NCBI GenBank assembly: GCA_018262455.1
Contig: JAGSPR010000116.1
Coordinates: 1-15,707, forward strand
Reading direction: 5' to 3'
Source of the DNA: Deltaproteobacteria bacterium
GTDB lineage: Bacteria > Myxococcota > Polyangia > Haliangiales > Haliangiaceae
DNA length: 15,707 bases
In this document: positions 6,759-13,585 of the stretch, one piece after another
Layout of the letters: the number at the start of each line of letters is the position of its first letter
Position numbering within the stretch: the stretch's first letter is position 1
Translations under genes and position numbers: made by a program
The notes under the pieces: model-generated
Databases searched by the model: none
What the model was told of the DNA's origin: nothing
The model's input: only the letters and a program-made list of their open reading frames with translations

Positions 6759-7187
6759 TTACTTGGTCTCGGTGCCCGCGCCAGGCCCACCGGGCGCAGC
6801 GGGCCCACCGGCGCCGTGCATCGGTCCGGCCCCGCCGGCCCCCATCATCACGGCGCGGATCTCGCCCATGACCGCCTGCTGCTGGTCGGGCGGGAGCAGC
6901 TCGCGGCACTGCTTCATCGACGCCATGTCCGTCGCCTTGGTCGCGTAGCAGTCGACGACCGCGGCCGGCCACTTGTCCTCGGTGCAGCGCGTGGTCAGGA
7001 TCGTCTTGAGCTTGGCCTGCACGTCCCCTGCACCGGGACCGCCTGGCATCGCGCCGACGGCCTTGGCGATCGCGTCGCCACACGCGCCCGCGCCGCCCGC
7101 CTGGGCGCTGCCCGCATCAGACTTCTTGCTACAGCCGGCCATCGCGAGCGCGGCGATCAACAACAGCATCTTCATGCGCAGCAGCAT
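6759..7187 (-). CDS. Small lipoprotein with conserved-looking cysteines, function unknown
   Basis: A 142-residue predicted lipoprotein. A short hydrophobic signal (MLLRMKMLLLIAALAMAGC) ends in a lipobox-like MAGC; Cys19 would be lipidated. Then come SKK, an Ala/Gly linker, and a folded core with further cysteines in GACGDAIAKAVG, TTRCTEDKW, VVDCYATKA and KQCRELLPP, which could form two disulfides in the periplasm. The C-terminal ~40 residues are Gly/Pro/Ala-rich and probably disordered. The ATG at 7175 (MKMLLLIAAL) is an equally likely start; 7187 has a weak GAG upstream, while 7175 has nothing. The family is not one I can name. Upstream (7192-7230) lies an inverted repeat including a copy of the dispersed 20-bp element. 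Confidence 0.8.
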   Translation of the reverse strand: MLLRMKMLLLIAALAMAGCSKKSDAGSAQAGGAGACGDAIAKAVGAMPGGPGAGDVQAKLKTILTTRCTEDKWPAAVVDCYATKATDMASMKQCRELLPPDQQQAVMGEIRAVMMGAGGAGPMHGAGGPAAPGGPGAGTETK

Positions 7188-7191
7188 ACGC

Positions 7192-7230
7192 TCAACCCGG
7201 CGCGCCATCTCCGCACCGGGGTTGATTCTC
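7192..7230. repeat. Dispersed 20-bp repeat, copy B, within an inverted repeat
   Basis: CCGCACCGGGGTTGATTCTC at 7211-7230 is identical to 5307-5326. Upstream, TCAACCC (7192-7198) is the inverse of GGGTTGA (7219-7225), and the pairing extends into GG/CC with one bulged G. The element therefore has hairpin potential and sits between the divergent starts of the small lipoprotein gene and the four-helix membrane protein gene. Confidence 0.65.
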
Positions 7231-7302
7231 CCGACGGCGGGCACACCTGCAGTCCGAGACAGGTCAGCCGCGAGACTCGCGAATGTTGTGCATACTCACC
7301 CC

Positions 7303-7821
7303 GTGACCACCAAGCGTCGGCAGCTTCGCGACATCGAGCTCACCGGAGCCAGCCGTTCGTTGCGCCATGGAAGTCTGTATGTCGTCATCGCACTCGCGGC
7401 GACGAACGTGGTGCTGTATCTGCTCGAGCGACATCGCGGCGCCTCGTCGTTCAGCGACAACCTTCACTGGGGAGACCCGCACTCGCTCATCGGCGAGACC
7501 TACTGCTTGCCGGTGCTCGGACCGCTGCTCGTCCTGATCGCCGCGGGGTGGGCTCGTCGCGGCTTTCCGCGTGCGCTCCTGCCCGCGGTACTCGCCGGCG
7601 CGAATCTGATCGTCGTGATCGGCTGCTGGCTCGCCACTCACCTGTTCGACATGACCGAAGGTACGAGCCCGCTCACGACCCTCGCGACCCTCGCGACCCT
7701 CGCGCTCGCGGTCACCGGGCTGTGGCTGGCCGTGCTCGAGATCGTCCTGCCGATCCGCGCTCGCGCCAGGCTCGAGCGCGACGATCCGGTGTTCCCGACC
7801 GCGCGCGTCGTGAGCGAGTGA
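7303..7821 (+). CDS. Four-helix integral membrane protein, function unknown
   Basis: A 172-residue membrane protein. The N terminus is basic (VTTKRRQLRD). Predicted helices lie at about 24-41, 66-84, 92-113 and 126-150, with a short basic C-terminal tail. The loop after helix 1 holds HWGDPHSL and a Cys near residue 68. Helix 4 contains three exact TLA repeats coded by a 9-bp triplication. I do not recognise the family. The frame is open far upstream, but the upstream sequence is unlike protein; the GTG at 7303 has CATACT (7291-7296) ending 6 nt before it and no Shine-Dalgarno, which would fit a leaderless mRNA. A GTG at 7288 is possible. A hairpin follows the stop codon. Confidence 0.75.
   Translation: MTTKRRQLRDIELTGASRSLRHGSLYVVIALAATNVVLYLLERHRGASSFSDNLHWGDPHSLIGETYCLPVLGPLLVLIAAGWARRGFPRALLPAVLAGANLIVVIGCWLATHLFDMTEGTSPLTTLATLATLALAVTGLWLAVLEIVLPIRARARLERDDPVFPTARVVSE
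7677..7703 (+). repeat. Triplicated 9-bp unit in the membrane protein gene
   Basis: GACCCTCGC occurs three times in tandem without mismatch and encodes part of TLATLATLA in the last membrane helix. It is in frame, so copy-number changes would lengthen or shorten the helix by three residues. Confidence 0.85.
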
Positions 7822-7830
7822 GCGTGCTGA

Positions 7831-7857
7831 ACGATCAGCTGCCACGCGCGTGATCGT
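7831..7857 (+). terminator. Stem-loop after the four-helix membrane protein gene
   Basis: ACGATCA (7831-7837) and TGATCGT (7851-7857) form a perfect 7-bp stem with a 13-nt loop, 9 nt past the stop codon at 7819-7821. Only two T follow, so it is a candidate terminator without a proper U-tract. Confidence 0.4.
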
Positions 7858-7881
7858 CTTCGCGCACCGGGGCCAGCGTGC

Positions 7882-7890
7882 TACGAACGC
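7882..7890 (+). promoter_or_regulatory. Candidate -10 element before the 2OG oxygenase gene
   Basis: TGCTACGAA (7879-7887) resembles an extended -10 and ends 9 nt before the GTG at 7897. There is no Shine-Dalgarno between them, as at the hydrolase gene at 8745. No -35 is recognisable. Confidence 0.25.
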
Positions 7891-7896
7891 GGCACC

Positions 7897-8640
7897 GTGA
7901 CCGCGCTCATCCGCAGTTACCCTACCTTCGAGCCCTGGTCGTTCGACCGCGCGGCGCTCGGCGAGCTCGGCCGCGCGCACCATCGGGCGTACCTGGAAGC
8001 GCGACCGTACCCGCACGTCGTCGTCGACGGGCTACTCGGCGATGCGCGCTCGGCGGCGCTCGCGCGCGCGTTCCCGGCGCCCTCGCATGCGGGCTGGAAG
8101 CGGCGAGACTTCGCCGAGCAGGCGGGACGGCTCGGGCAGCTGCAGCGCACGGGCTTCGAGGACGTCGCGCTGGGGCTGCGCTGGCTGCTGTCCGAGCTGA
8201 CCGGGATGGCGTTCCTCGACTTCCTCGGTGCGCTCACCGGACGCCGCGATCTGATCGCCGATCCGCACTACACCGGTGCGGGCCCGCTCGCGACGCTGCC
8301 CGGCGGACACCTCGCGCTGCACGCGGACTTCAACCGCGACAGCACGCGCCGTCTCGAACGCGTGCTGTCCGCGCTCTATTACCTGCCGTCCGTGTGGGAC
8401 GATGCCTGGGGTGGCGAGCTCGAGCTGTGGGACCGCGAACGCACGCGATGCGAGGTGCGGATCGCACCGGTGCGCGATCGGCTGGTGGTGATGGCGTACG
8501 GCGAGGATCACTTCCACGGGCACCCGGTCCCGCTGCGCTGCCCCGAAGGGCACGTCCGCGCCGTGATCGCCGCGCACTACTACGCCGCGCACCCGAGCCC
8601 CGACGACGACGCACGCGCCCACGGCGCGATCTGGGCGTGA
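7897..8640 (+). CDS. 2-oxoglutarate/Fe(II)-dependent oxygenase (prolyl-4-hydroxylase-like fold)
   Basis: A 247-residue oxygenase expected to hydroxylate a peptide, amino acid or small molecule. GGHLALHADFNR (137-147) supplies His142 and Asp144 of the iron triad. WGGELELWDR (171-180) is the typical following strand. GEDHFHGHPVPL (202-213) supplies the distal histidine, most likely His207. Arg221 after PEGH would bind 2-oxoglutarate, and AAHYYA is the usual closing strand. The early PYPHVVVDGLL (37-47) matches the family's entry strand. All key residues are present. The GTG at 7897 is the first start in frame, without a Shine-Dalgarno. It follows the four-helix membrane protein by 75 bp and precedes an alpha/beta hydrolase in the same direction, but hairpins in both gaps argue for separate units. 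The substrate is unknown. Confidence 0.88.
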   Translation: MTALIRSYPTFEPWSFDRAALGELGRAHHRAYLEARPYPHVVVDGLLGDARSAALARAFPAPSHAGWKRRDFAEQAGRLGQLQRTGFEDVALGLRWLLSELTGMAFLDFLGALTGRRDLIADPHYTGAGPLATLPGGHLALHADFNRDSTRRLERVLSALYYLPSVWDDAWGGELELWDRERTRCEVRIAPVRDRLVVMAYGEDHFHGHPVPLRCPEGHVRAVIAAHYYAAHPSPDDDARAHGAIWA

Positions 8641-8673
8641 CATCCGATCGCCGGCCGCGTGACGTGCAGCCGT

Positions 8674-8699
8674 GTCGCGCGGCGACTGCTCGGTGAGCA
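8674..8699. repeat. Two adjacent 13-bp palindromes between the oxygenase and hydrolase genes
   Basis: GTCGCGCGGCGAC (8674-8686) and TGCTCGGTGAGCA (8687-8699) abut exactly; each has perfect 5-bp arms around a 3-nt centre. They lie 34 bp past the oxygenase stop and 34 bp before the candidate -10 of the hydrolase gene, so they could be a double stem-loop 3' end or two operator sites. Confidence 0.4.
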
Positions 8700-8732
8700 T
8701 CCGGCGCTGGTGATTTCGTCGGCGCGCTGGGC

Positions 8733-8738
8733 TAGGTT
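8733..8738 (+). promoter_or_regulatory. Candidate -10 element of the alpha/beta hydrolase gene (leaderless start)
   Basis: TAGGTT fits TAnnnT and is separated by exactly 6 nt from the GTG at 8745, so transcription would begin at the start codon. There is no Shine-Dalgarno in between. No -35 match is seen. Confidence 0.35.
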
Positions 8739-8744
8739 CGCGCG

Positions 8745-9626
8745 GTGCAAGCTGCGGTTCGGATCACCCAATCCACGGACGGCGAGCCGCTGGCCTTCCG
8801 GGTCGCGGGGCCTGCCGGCGGAACGCCGGTCCTGACGGTGCACGGGCTGGTGTCGTCGGTCCAGCACTGGCGGTACTTCACCCCTCGCTACACGAGCGAG
8901 CGACCCGTCGTGTCGTGGGAGTATCGCGGCCACGGCGGTCAACCGCCCCCTCGCGATCACCGCACCGCCAGCGTCGCGCAGTTCGCCGAAGACGCGTACG
9001 CGGTGTGGGCAGCCTCGGGCGTCGGGCCGGCGGTGGTCGCGGGCCTGAGCTTTGGCGTGCAGGTCGCGCTCGAGCTGTGGCGGCAGCATCCCGCCGCCGT
9101 GCGCGGCCTGGTCCTGATGTGCGGCACGCCCGGGCATCCGCTCGATCGGCTGTCGTCCGCACCGGCGCTGCGCCGCGCAGCAGCCGCCGCCGTGCGCGCC
9201 GTGGGCGCGCGATCGTCACTCGCGCGACCGCTGCTGTCGACGCTCGGGTCGCCGACCGGGCGCAAGCTCGCACGCGAGATCGCGTACCTGACCGGAGGAG
9301 CCCGCCGCGGTGCCTGTCCGCGCGAGGTGCTCGAGGATCTGTTCGCACACGTCGCCGCGCTCGATCCGCAGCTCCTCGCCGAGGTGACCGCGAGCTACCT
9401 CGAGCACACCGCGATCGACGTGCTGCCTACCATCACGGTGCCGACGCTGATCATCGCTGGCGACAGGGACCAGCTCACGCCGGTGGCGATCGCCGAGCGC
9501 ATGCACCGCGAGATCCCGGGCAGCCGGCTGGTCGTGTTCTCCGGGCATTCGCACCTCGTCCAGGTCGAACGGCCGGATGACGTCCACGGCGAGATCGATC
9601 GCTTCCTCGCCGAACACGGGCTGTAG
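8745..9626 (+). CDS. Alpha/beta-fold hydrolase
   Basis: A 293-residue serine hydrolase of the alpha/beta fold, probably cytosolic. The oxyanion-hole motif is HGLV (33-36). The nucleophile elbow is GLSFG (100-104), with Ser102. The acid is in IIAGDRDQLTP (237-246), most likely Asp242. The base is in SGHSHLVQVERP (266-277), most likely His268. The EYRGHGGQ stretch (59-66) is the usual DxRGxGxS region, with Glu in place of the common Asp. The lid region (about 135-200) is Ala/Arg-rich. Length is typical (260-300). Esterase, lactonase or haloalkane-type activity cannot be told apart from sequence. The GTG at 8745 is chosen because the first strand follows within a few residues and a -10-like TAGGTT sits 6 nt before it. 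Monocistronic by appearance. Confidence 0.92.
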   Translation: MQAAVRITQSTDGEPLAFRVAGPAGGTPVLTVHGLVSSVQHWRYFTPRYTSERPVVSWEYRGHGGQPPPRDHRTASVAQFAEDAYAVWAASGVGPAVVAGLSFGVQVALELWRQHPAAVRGLVLMCGTPGHPLDRLSSAPALRRAAAAAVRAVGARSSLARPLLSTLGSPTGRKLAREIAYLTGGARRGACPREVLEDLFAHVAALDPQLLAEVTASYLEHTAIDVLPTITVPTLIIAGDRDQLTPVAIAERMHREIPGSRLVVFSGHSHLVQVERPDDVHGEIDRFLAEHGL

Positions 9627-9707
9627 CGATCTGCAGCGGACCAGCACCACGATCGGGAGCCTTCTGGCGCAGCGCGTCGGGACCTTCGGCCCCCACCGAG
9701 CGCGGGC

Positions 9708-9729
9708 ACTGGCTACCTGAGTTGCCAGT
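9708..9729. promoter_or_regulatory. Inverted repeat upstream of the FG-GAP lipoprotein gene
   Basis: ACTGGC (9708-9713) and GCCAGT (9724-9729) are perfect inverted arms with a 10-nt spacer, about 80 bp before the ATG at 9810. It could be an operator or the 3' end of the hydrolase transcript. The rest of the 183-bp gap shows nothing definite. Confidence 0.3.
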
Positions 9730-9809
9730 CACGAGTCCGATCTGCTTGGAAGATTGTCGTGTTCACCGGAACGATCAAGGGGCCTGCGGTTTGCAGCCAG
9801 ACCAGGGAG

Positions 9810-10994
9810 ATGTTCCGAAGCCACCTCGCCTGCTGCATCCTGGCCATTGCTGGCTGCTCCAGCGGCAATCCCGGCGCGTCTGATGCCGACGTTGGTGACG
9901 CGAACCACCGTGACGCGGCCACGGATGCGTCCGTGGCCGACGCAACGATTCCTCGAACCTGTCGCAATCTCGTGGTCGTGACCAATCGCATCGAGGTCGC
10001 GACGGCAGCCGGAGATCTCAACGGCGACGGTCGGGACGACCTGGTGAGCGTCGGGGATGTAGCTGGGGATAGCTTCGTCGACGTTCGCCTGGCCGATGGC
10101 GGCGGTGGGTTCGGCGCGCCCGCGTCGTACGCAATTCCACAATTTCCGAGCGACGCCGAGATCGCCGACGTCGATGGCGATGGGCACCTCGACGTCCTCG
10201 TGATGGGTGGCCTCGAGCTATCGCTGCTCCGGGGACTTGGCGACGGCTCCCTGGCCAGCGCCGTCACCGCCGGCTCCTCCGCCAAGGCCATCGAAGTCGC
10301 TGACCTTGACGGCGATGGTGTCCTCGATCTTGCGGCCGACGATTTCGGCACGGTGAAGACCCGGCTCGGCAACGGCGACGGCAGCTTTCGCGCGGGCTCA
10401 TCGATCGCCGTCGGCGTCGGCGATCCCGATTCGCTGGCGGTCGGCCGGCTCGATGACGACACCTTGCCCGATCTGGTCGTCGCCGATTTCAACCAAGACG
10501 ACGTGTCGGTGATGGTTGGTCAAGCAGGCGGGGGGCTCGGCGCGCCTGCTTCCTTCGCGATCACGGCGGACCCCGCAGGCGTGGCGATCGCTGACTTCGA
10601 CCACGACGGCAGAAACGACCTCGCCATCACGCGGTTCGCTGCGGGCGAGCTGGCAATTCGGCGCGGGGATGGCATGGGCGGCTTCGGCACCATGCCGGAC
10701 GTGGTGGTCGGTCTGGGTGCAAACGCGATCATCAGCGCCGATCTCGACGCGGATGGCTTTGCCGATCTGATCGTCACTCGGAAGCCAAGCGCCAGCGAGG
10801 CATTCGTGACCTTCCTCCGGGGCCGCGGTGATGGTTCGTTCGATGTACCGGTCGATCATGCCGTCGGAGGTGCGCATGCCACGGCCTCCAATCCCGCGCT
10901 CGGTGACTTCGATGGCGATGGGGTGAGAGACGTCGCCGTGTCCAACGGAGGAAGCGGCAATCTCAACGTCCTGTTTGGGCCCTGTTACAACTGA
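9810..10994 (+). CDS. FG-GAP/VCBS-repeat (integrin-alpha-like beta-propeller) lipoprotein
   Basis: A 394-residue predicted outer-surface or periplasmic lipoprotein. The signal MFRSHLACCILAIAGC ends in lipobox AIAGC; Cys16 is lipidated. An Ala/Asp-rich linker (17-49) leads to a beta-propeller with calcium-binding loops of the DxDxDGxxD type. These are DLNGDGRDD (69-77), DVDGDGHLD (120-128), DLDGDGVLD (165-173), DFDHDGRND (262-270), DLDADGFAD (311-319) and DFDGDGVRD (366-374), with a weaker one (GRLDDDTLPD) near 212-221. That makes about seven blades, the usual number. Cys51 and Cys392 may tie the ring closed. These proteins bind Ca2+ and often act in adhesion or surface recognition. The frame is open from a GTG at 9759, but the ATG at 9810 gives a compact signal peptide; AGGGAG lies right against it. 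Codon bias is strong throughout. Confidence 0.9.
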   Translation: MFRSHLACCILAIAGCSSGNPGASDADVGDANHRDAATDASVADATIPRTCRNLVVVTNRIEVATAAGDLNGDGRDDLVSVGDVAGDSFVDVRLADGGGGFGAPASYAIPQFPSDAEIADVDGDGHLDVLVMGGLELSLLRGLGDGSLASAVTAGSSAKAIEVADLDGDGVLDLAADDFGTVKTRLGNGDGSFRAGSSIAVGVGDPDSLAVGRLDDDTLPDLVVADFNQDDVSVMVGQAGGGLGAPASFAITADPAGVAIADFDHDGRNDLAITRFAAGELAIRRGDGMGGFGTMPDVVVGLGANAIISADLDADGFADLIVTRKPSASEAFVTFLRGRGDGSFDVPVDHAVGGAHATASNPALGDFDGDGVRDVAVSNGGSGNLNVLFGPCYN

Positions 10995-11033
10995 CCGGTC
11001 GGCAGCATTGCAACAAGAGCCAGCAGACTGCCA

Positions 11034-11558
11034 ATGCGCGCAATGCAGCTCATCGTGTTCGGGGGGACCGGCGCAACGGGTCGCGCGCTGATCGAGCAGG
11101 CGGCGGACACCGTCCATACCGTGACCGCGTTCGTCCGGTCGCCTGACAAGCTCGGGTCGCTGCGCGAGCGAGTGCGCGTCGTGACGGGCGAGGTCTTCGA
11201 CGAAGCGAGCGTCGCCGCCGCGATCCGCGGTCACGACGTCGTGTTGTCTGCGCTCGGCACCCGGCCGTGGCGGCACGTCGACATCTGTGCAGGTGGCACG
11301 CGCATCATCGCGCGCGCAATGCGGAGCGTGGGCGTGCGGCGAATCATCGTGACTTGCGCAAGGCGTTTCGCGACAAGCAGATCATGGAAGACGAGCTCGC
11401 ATCCGGAGACCTCGACTGGATCGTGGTGCGTCCGGGGCTGCTCACCCAGGGCAAGCGGCGGGGGCGCTGGCGCACCGCGATCGACAACTCGCTTCGTGGC
11501 GGTGCTCCTGCGAAGCGACGCGGAAGGGAGGGGCCGCGCTCGCCGGGCTCGACCGTGA
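11034..11558 (+). pseudogene. Broken NAD(P)-binding (NmrA/atypical-SDR-like) oxidoreductase
   Basis: The first ~105 residues read well. MQLIVFGGTGATGRALIEQ is a Rossmann strand with GGTGATG, followed by VTAFVRSPDKL, VVTGEVFD, VLSALGTRPW and VGVRRIIVT. Right after RRIIVT (about 11354) this frame turns into Arg/Ser-rich nonsense. The expected C-terminal half then appears in another plus frame: LRKAFRDKQIMEDELASG, then LDWIVVRPGLLTQGK and WRTAIDNSLRGG (about 11358-11500). The usual stretch between the sixth strand and the KAFRDK helix (some 20 residues, often starting with Ser-Ser) is missing. The simplest reading is an out-of-frame internal deletion, with further damage near the 3' end. The start is the ATG at 11034 or 11043. 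No intact product of normal length (about 210 residues) is possible without a frameshift, so this is probably a pseudogene unless the sequence has an error. Confidence 0.75.
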
Positions 11559-11707
11559 ACGCCAGTGATTCCAGCGCGTTCTCTGGGGGCGACAGTTCGC
11601 TCGCAAGGTTTTGTCACCGTTGGGACGCTCTCTGGCACTTCCCGAGGATGACCCAACTATCACGATGCGATGCGACCCTGGTCGCGGCCGGTCCACCGCG
11701 CGCGACC

Positions 11708-13006
11708 ATGCGACCTGCACCTCGGATCGGAACGAACACGATCCTGCTGTTCGGCCTCGCCATCGCCGGCTGCGGCGACTCGAGATCGGTCCCCGCCACC
11801 GACGCACCGTCGCCCTTGCCAACCTCGGATGCGCCGCCCGACGCACGCCCTCCGAACGTCGTGACCATCGAGACATTCGAGACCCTCGCGTTCATGCGCT
11901 ATCGCACGGGCAGCGGCCCATGGCAGGAGCCGGTCGATACCGGCAAGGCGTTCGAGATGTACGTCGACGCCGACTACGAGCTCGTCGCGGTCTGTGGCGA
12001 TGCGACGCGGGGCTTCGATGTCGGGATCGAGGCGAGCACGTTCGAGGAGAGCGGCGACGCGACCTTCCAGCCGTGCTTCTCGCCGGCATCGATCAGCGAT
12101 CCGGTCACCGTCACCGGGACCATGGTCCAGCCCGGCCGGATCTCGTTCGACGACGTCGCGACGAGCACCACGCCGAACTGGAGGTTCGCGCTCGAGCTGG
12201 AACCCGGTGCGCATGATCTCGTCGCGGTCGGCGCGGAGCACGTGCTGATCCGGAGGGGGATCGAGATCTCGGCCGCCACCACCATCCCGGCGATCGATAC
12301 GGTCGCGGACGGCGCCGAGGTCCTGACCCTGCCGATCGTGGTGAACGGACTAGTCGGTGATGACGCGACTCGCACCCGTACGTTCCTGTTCGCCGGCAGC
12401 TCGTTCGAGGTCCTGTCCGATGCGCCCGGCACGACGGCACAGCTCGCGCCACCAGCGCTGGTCGGCGTCGACGACCTCCAGTTCGTCCTGGTCGAGGCCT
12501 CGGCCCCACCGCGGCGGCGGATGGCGGTCATCCAGGATGCCGGCGGCACGCCGCTCGAGATCACGCTGTTGCCGCCGCTCGACGACGTCCAGCTCGGCGC
12601 GCACAGCGCGACCTGGTCCACGATCCCCCAAGGCGACGTCGAGCTGTACCTGGCCTCCGCGTCGACGGCCGTGCACACCACCGCGACCTCGGGCTGGCTG
12701 GGGACGCGGACTGCGATCGCGATCGACACCGACATTCCGGGGTTCGATCCCGCGTGGACCGTGCCCGCGCCCGAGCTCAAGAGCTTCCAGGTGATCGCGT
12801 CCGCCGGCGAGGTGTCCTACCGCACGGGGATCGAGGAGGTGTCGCTCGCGCCGCGGATCGCCGTGCACCGGCAGCGCCAGCTCACGCTCGCAGCGCTGCG
12901 GGCCCAGCGAGCAGATCGAGCACGGCGCGGCGTACGAAGTAGCCGTCCGAAGCGCGTCCCAACCCAACTTGTGCAGCCTCACGGCTCCTGGTATTCGCCC
13001 ACGTGA
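11708..13006 (+). CDS. Large lipoprotein of unknown function, probable frameshift near the C terminus
   Basis: A 432-residue predicted lipoprotein. The signal MRPAPRIGTNTILLFGLAIAGC has two arginines, a hydrophobic core and lipobox AIAGC; Cys22 is lipidated. A Pro/Ala/Ser/Asp linker (23-50) follows, then a beta-rich domain beginning VVTIETFETLAFMRYRTG, with Cys in VAVCGD and FQPCFSP. The body has repeating strand-like segments of similar style, as in carbohydrate-free beta-sandwich surface proteins; I cannot name a family. The frame is open from 11267 because it includes debris of the upstream pseudogene, so the ATG at 11708 is chosen by the signal peptide. After about 12890 the frame becomes Arg-rich with weaker third-position G/C, while another plus frame reads a Cys-containing, better-biased peptide. 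The annotated end at 13006 is therefore doubtful. Confidence 0.8.
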   Translation: MRPAPRIGTNTILLFGLAIAGCGDSRSVPATDAPSPLPTSDAPPDARPPNVVTIETFETLAFMRYRTGSGPWQEPVDTGKAFEMYVDADYELVAVCGDATRGFDVGIEASTFEESGDATFQPCFSPASISDPVTVTGTMVQPGRISFDDVATSTTPNWRFALELEPGAHDLVAVGAEHVLIRRGIEISAATTIPAIDTVADGAEVLTLPIVVNGLVGDDATRTRTFLFAGSSFEVLSDAPGTTAQLAPPALVGVDDLQFVLVEASAPPRRRMAVIQDAGGTPLEITLLPPLDDVQLGAHSATWSTIPQGDVELYLASASTAVHTTATSGWLGTRTAIAIDTDIPGFDPAWTVPAPELKSFQVIASAGEVSYRTGIEEVSLAPRIAVHRQRQLTLAALRAQRADRARRGVRSSRPKRVPTQLVQPHGSWYSPT

Positions 13007-13258
13007 GCGAATGGACGCGCCTCCAAGCCTCCGGTTTCGGGTCGAGTCACTCCTCGAGCGCCTCGGCATCGTGTTCGCGTGTCAGCTCGATGCGGGCGAC
13101 TTCAGGCTCGGTCCTCTGTCGACGCTGGGTGGACATCGCGTCCTTGGGTTTGACGTCCCACGCAAGTTGCGTGAGGACGGCAGCCCGGACCTTGCGCTCT
13201 TCGGGTTCCGCCTCGAACGCCGCCAGGACGTGGCCGGATTCGTCGTCGGATCAATCGT
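13007..13258. other. Ambiguous stretch, possible remnant coding on either strand
   Basis: Both strands read open here with similar third-position G/C. On the plus strand a frame continuing from about 12897 runs to a TAG at 13272 (MDAPPSLRFRVESLLERLG begins at 13011). On the minus strand, the frame after an in-frame TGA at 13251-13253 reads AAFEAEPEERKVRAAVL and onward, rich in Glu/Lys/Arg, to a TGA near 13010, but it has no start of its own. Neither can be assigned; one of them may be a decayed gene. Confidence 0.3.
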
Positions 13259-13585
13259 TCAGCTGGTCCAGTAGGACCTGCACACGTGAGTAGCATGTCC
13301 GGCCAGCGGACAGAACGTAACCGAACGACGAACGATCCTGCCGCGCAAGAGCGGCCAGTCGAGCGAACGGTTCGCGAAGGATCGCGGGCTGGTGCCGCAG
13401 CGAGTTCGTTCGTGGAAGGCCAAGCTCGAAGGCAAGACCAGGGCGCCGGTGCGGTCGCCGTCGGCGCTCGCATTGCTGCCGGTGAAGGTGATGGAGTCGG
13501 CGCCGTCGAAGCGGGGCGAACCGGTCGCCGTGTACTTCGTTTGCTGGCTCAGCGTGGATCCGACCAGCCAGCACACACGCGCCAT
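13259..13585 (-). CDS. Doubtful ORF downstream of the small hypothetical
   Basis: A 108-residue frame whose ATG at 13585 has GAGG about 7 nt upstream. Codons from about 13555 to 13395 are strongly G/C-biased at position 3 (TKYTATGSPRF, then DGADSITFTGSNASADGDR), which supports coding. After that the bias falls and the peptide becomes Arg/Ser-rich. It overlaps the upstream gene by 37 bp in another frame. It could be a small gene, a frame-shifted extension of the upstream gene, or debris. No family recognised. Confidence 0.25.
   Translation of the reverse strand: MARVCWLVGSTLSQQTKYTATGSPRFDGADSITFTGSNASADGDRTGALVLPSSLAFHERTRCGTSPRSFANRSLDWPLLRGRIVRRSVTFCPLAGHATHVCRSYWTS

Noticed and set aside
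10398..11276. Minus-strand frame opposite the FG-GAP lipoprotein
   Set aside because: The plus-strand frame has repeated calcium-binding loops and a lipoprotein signal; the minus frame mirrors the Asp/Gly codons only.
12737..12753. GGTTCGATCC, like the T-loop of a tRNA
   Set aside because: It lies inside the lipoprotein coding frame and no acceptor stem, D-arm or anticodon arm can be built around it.
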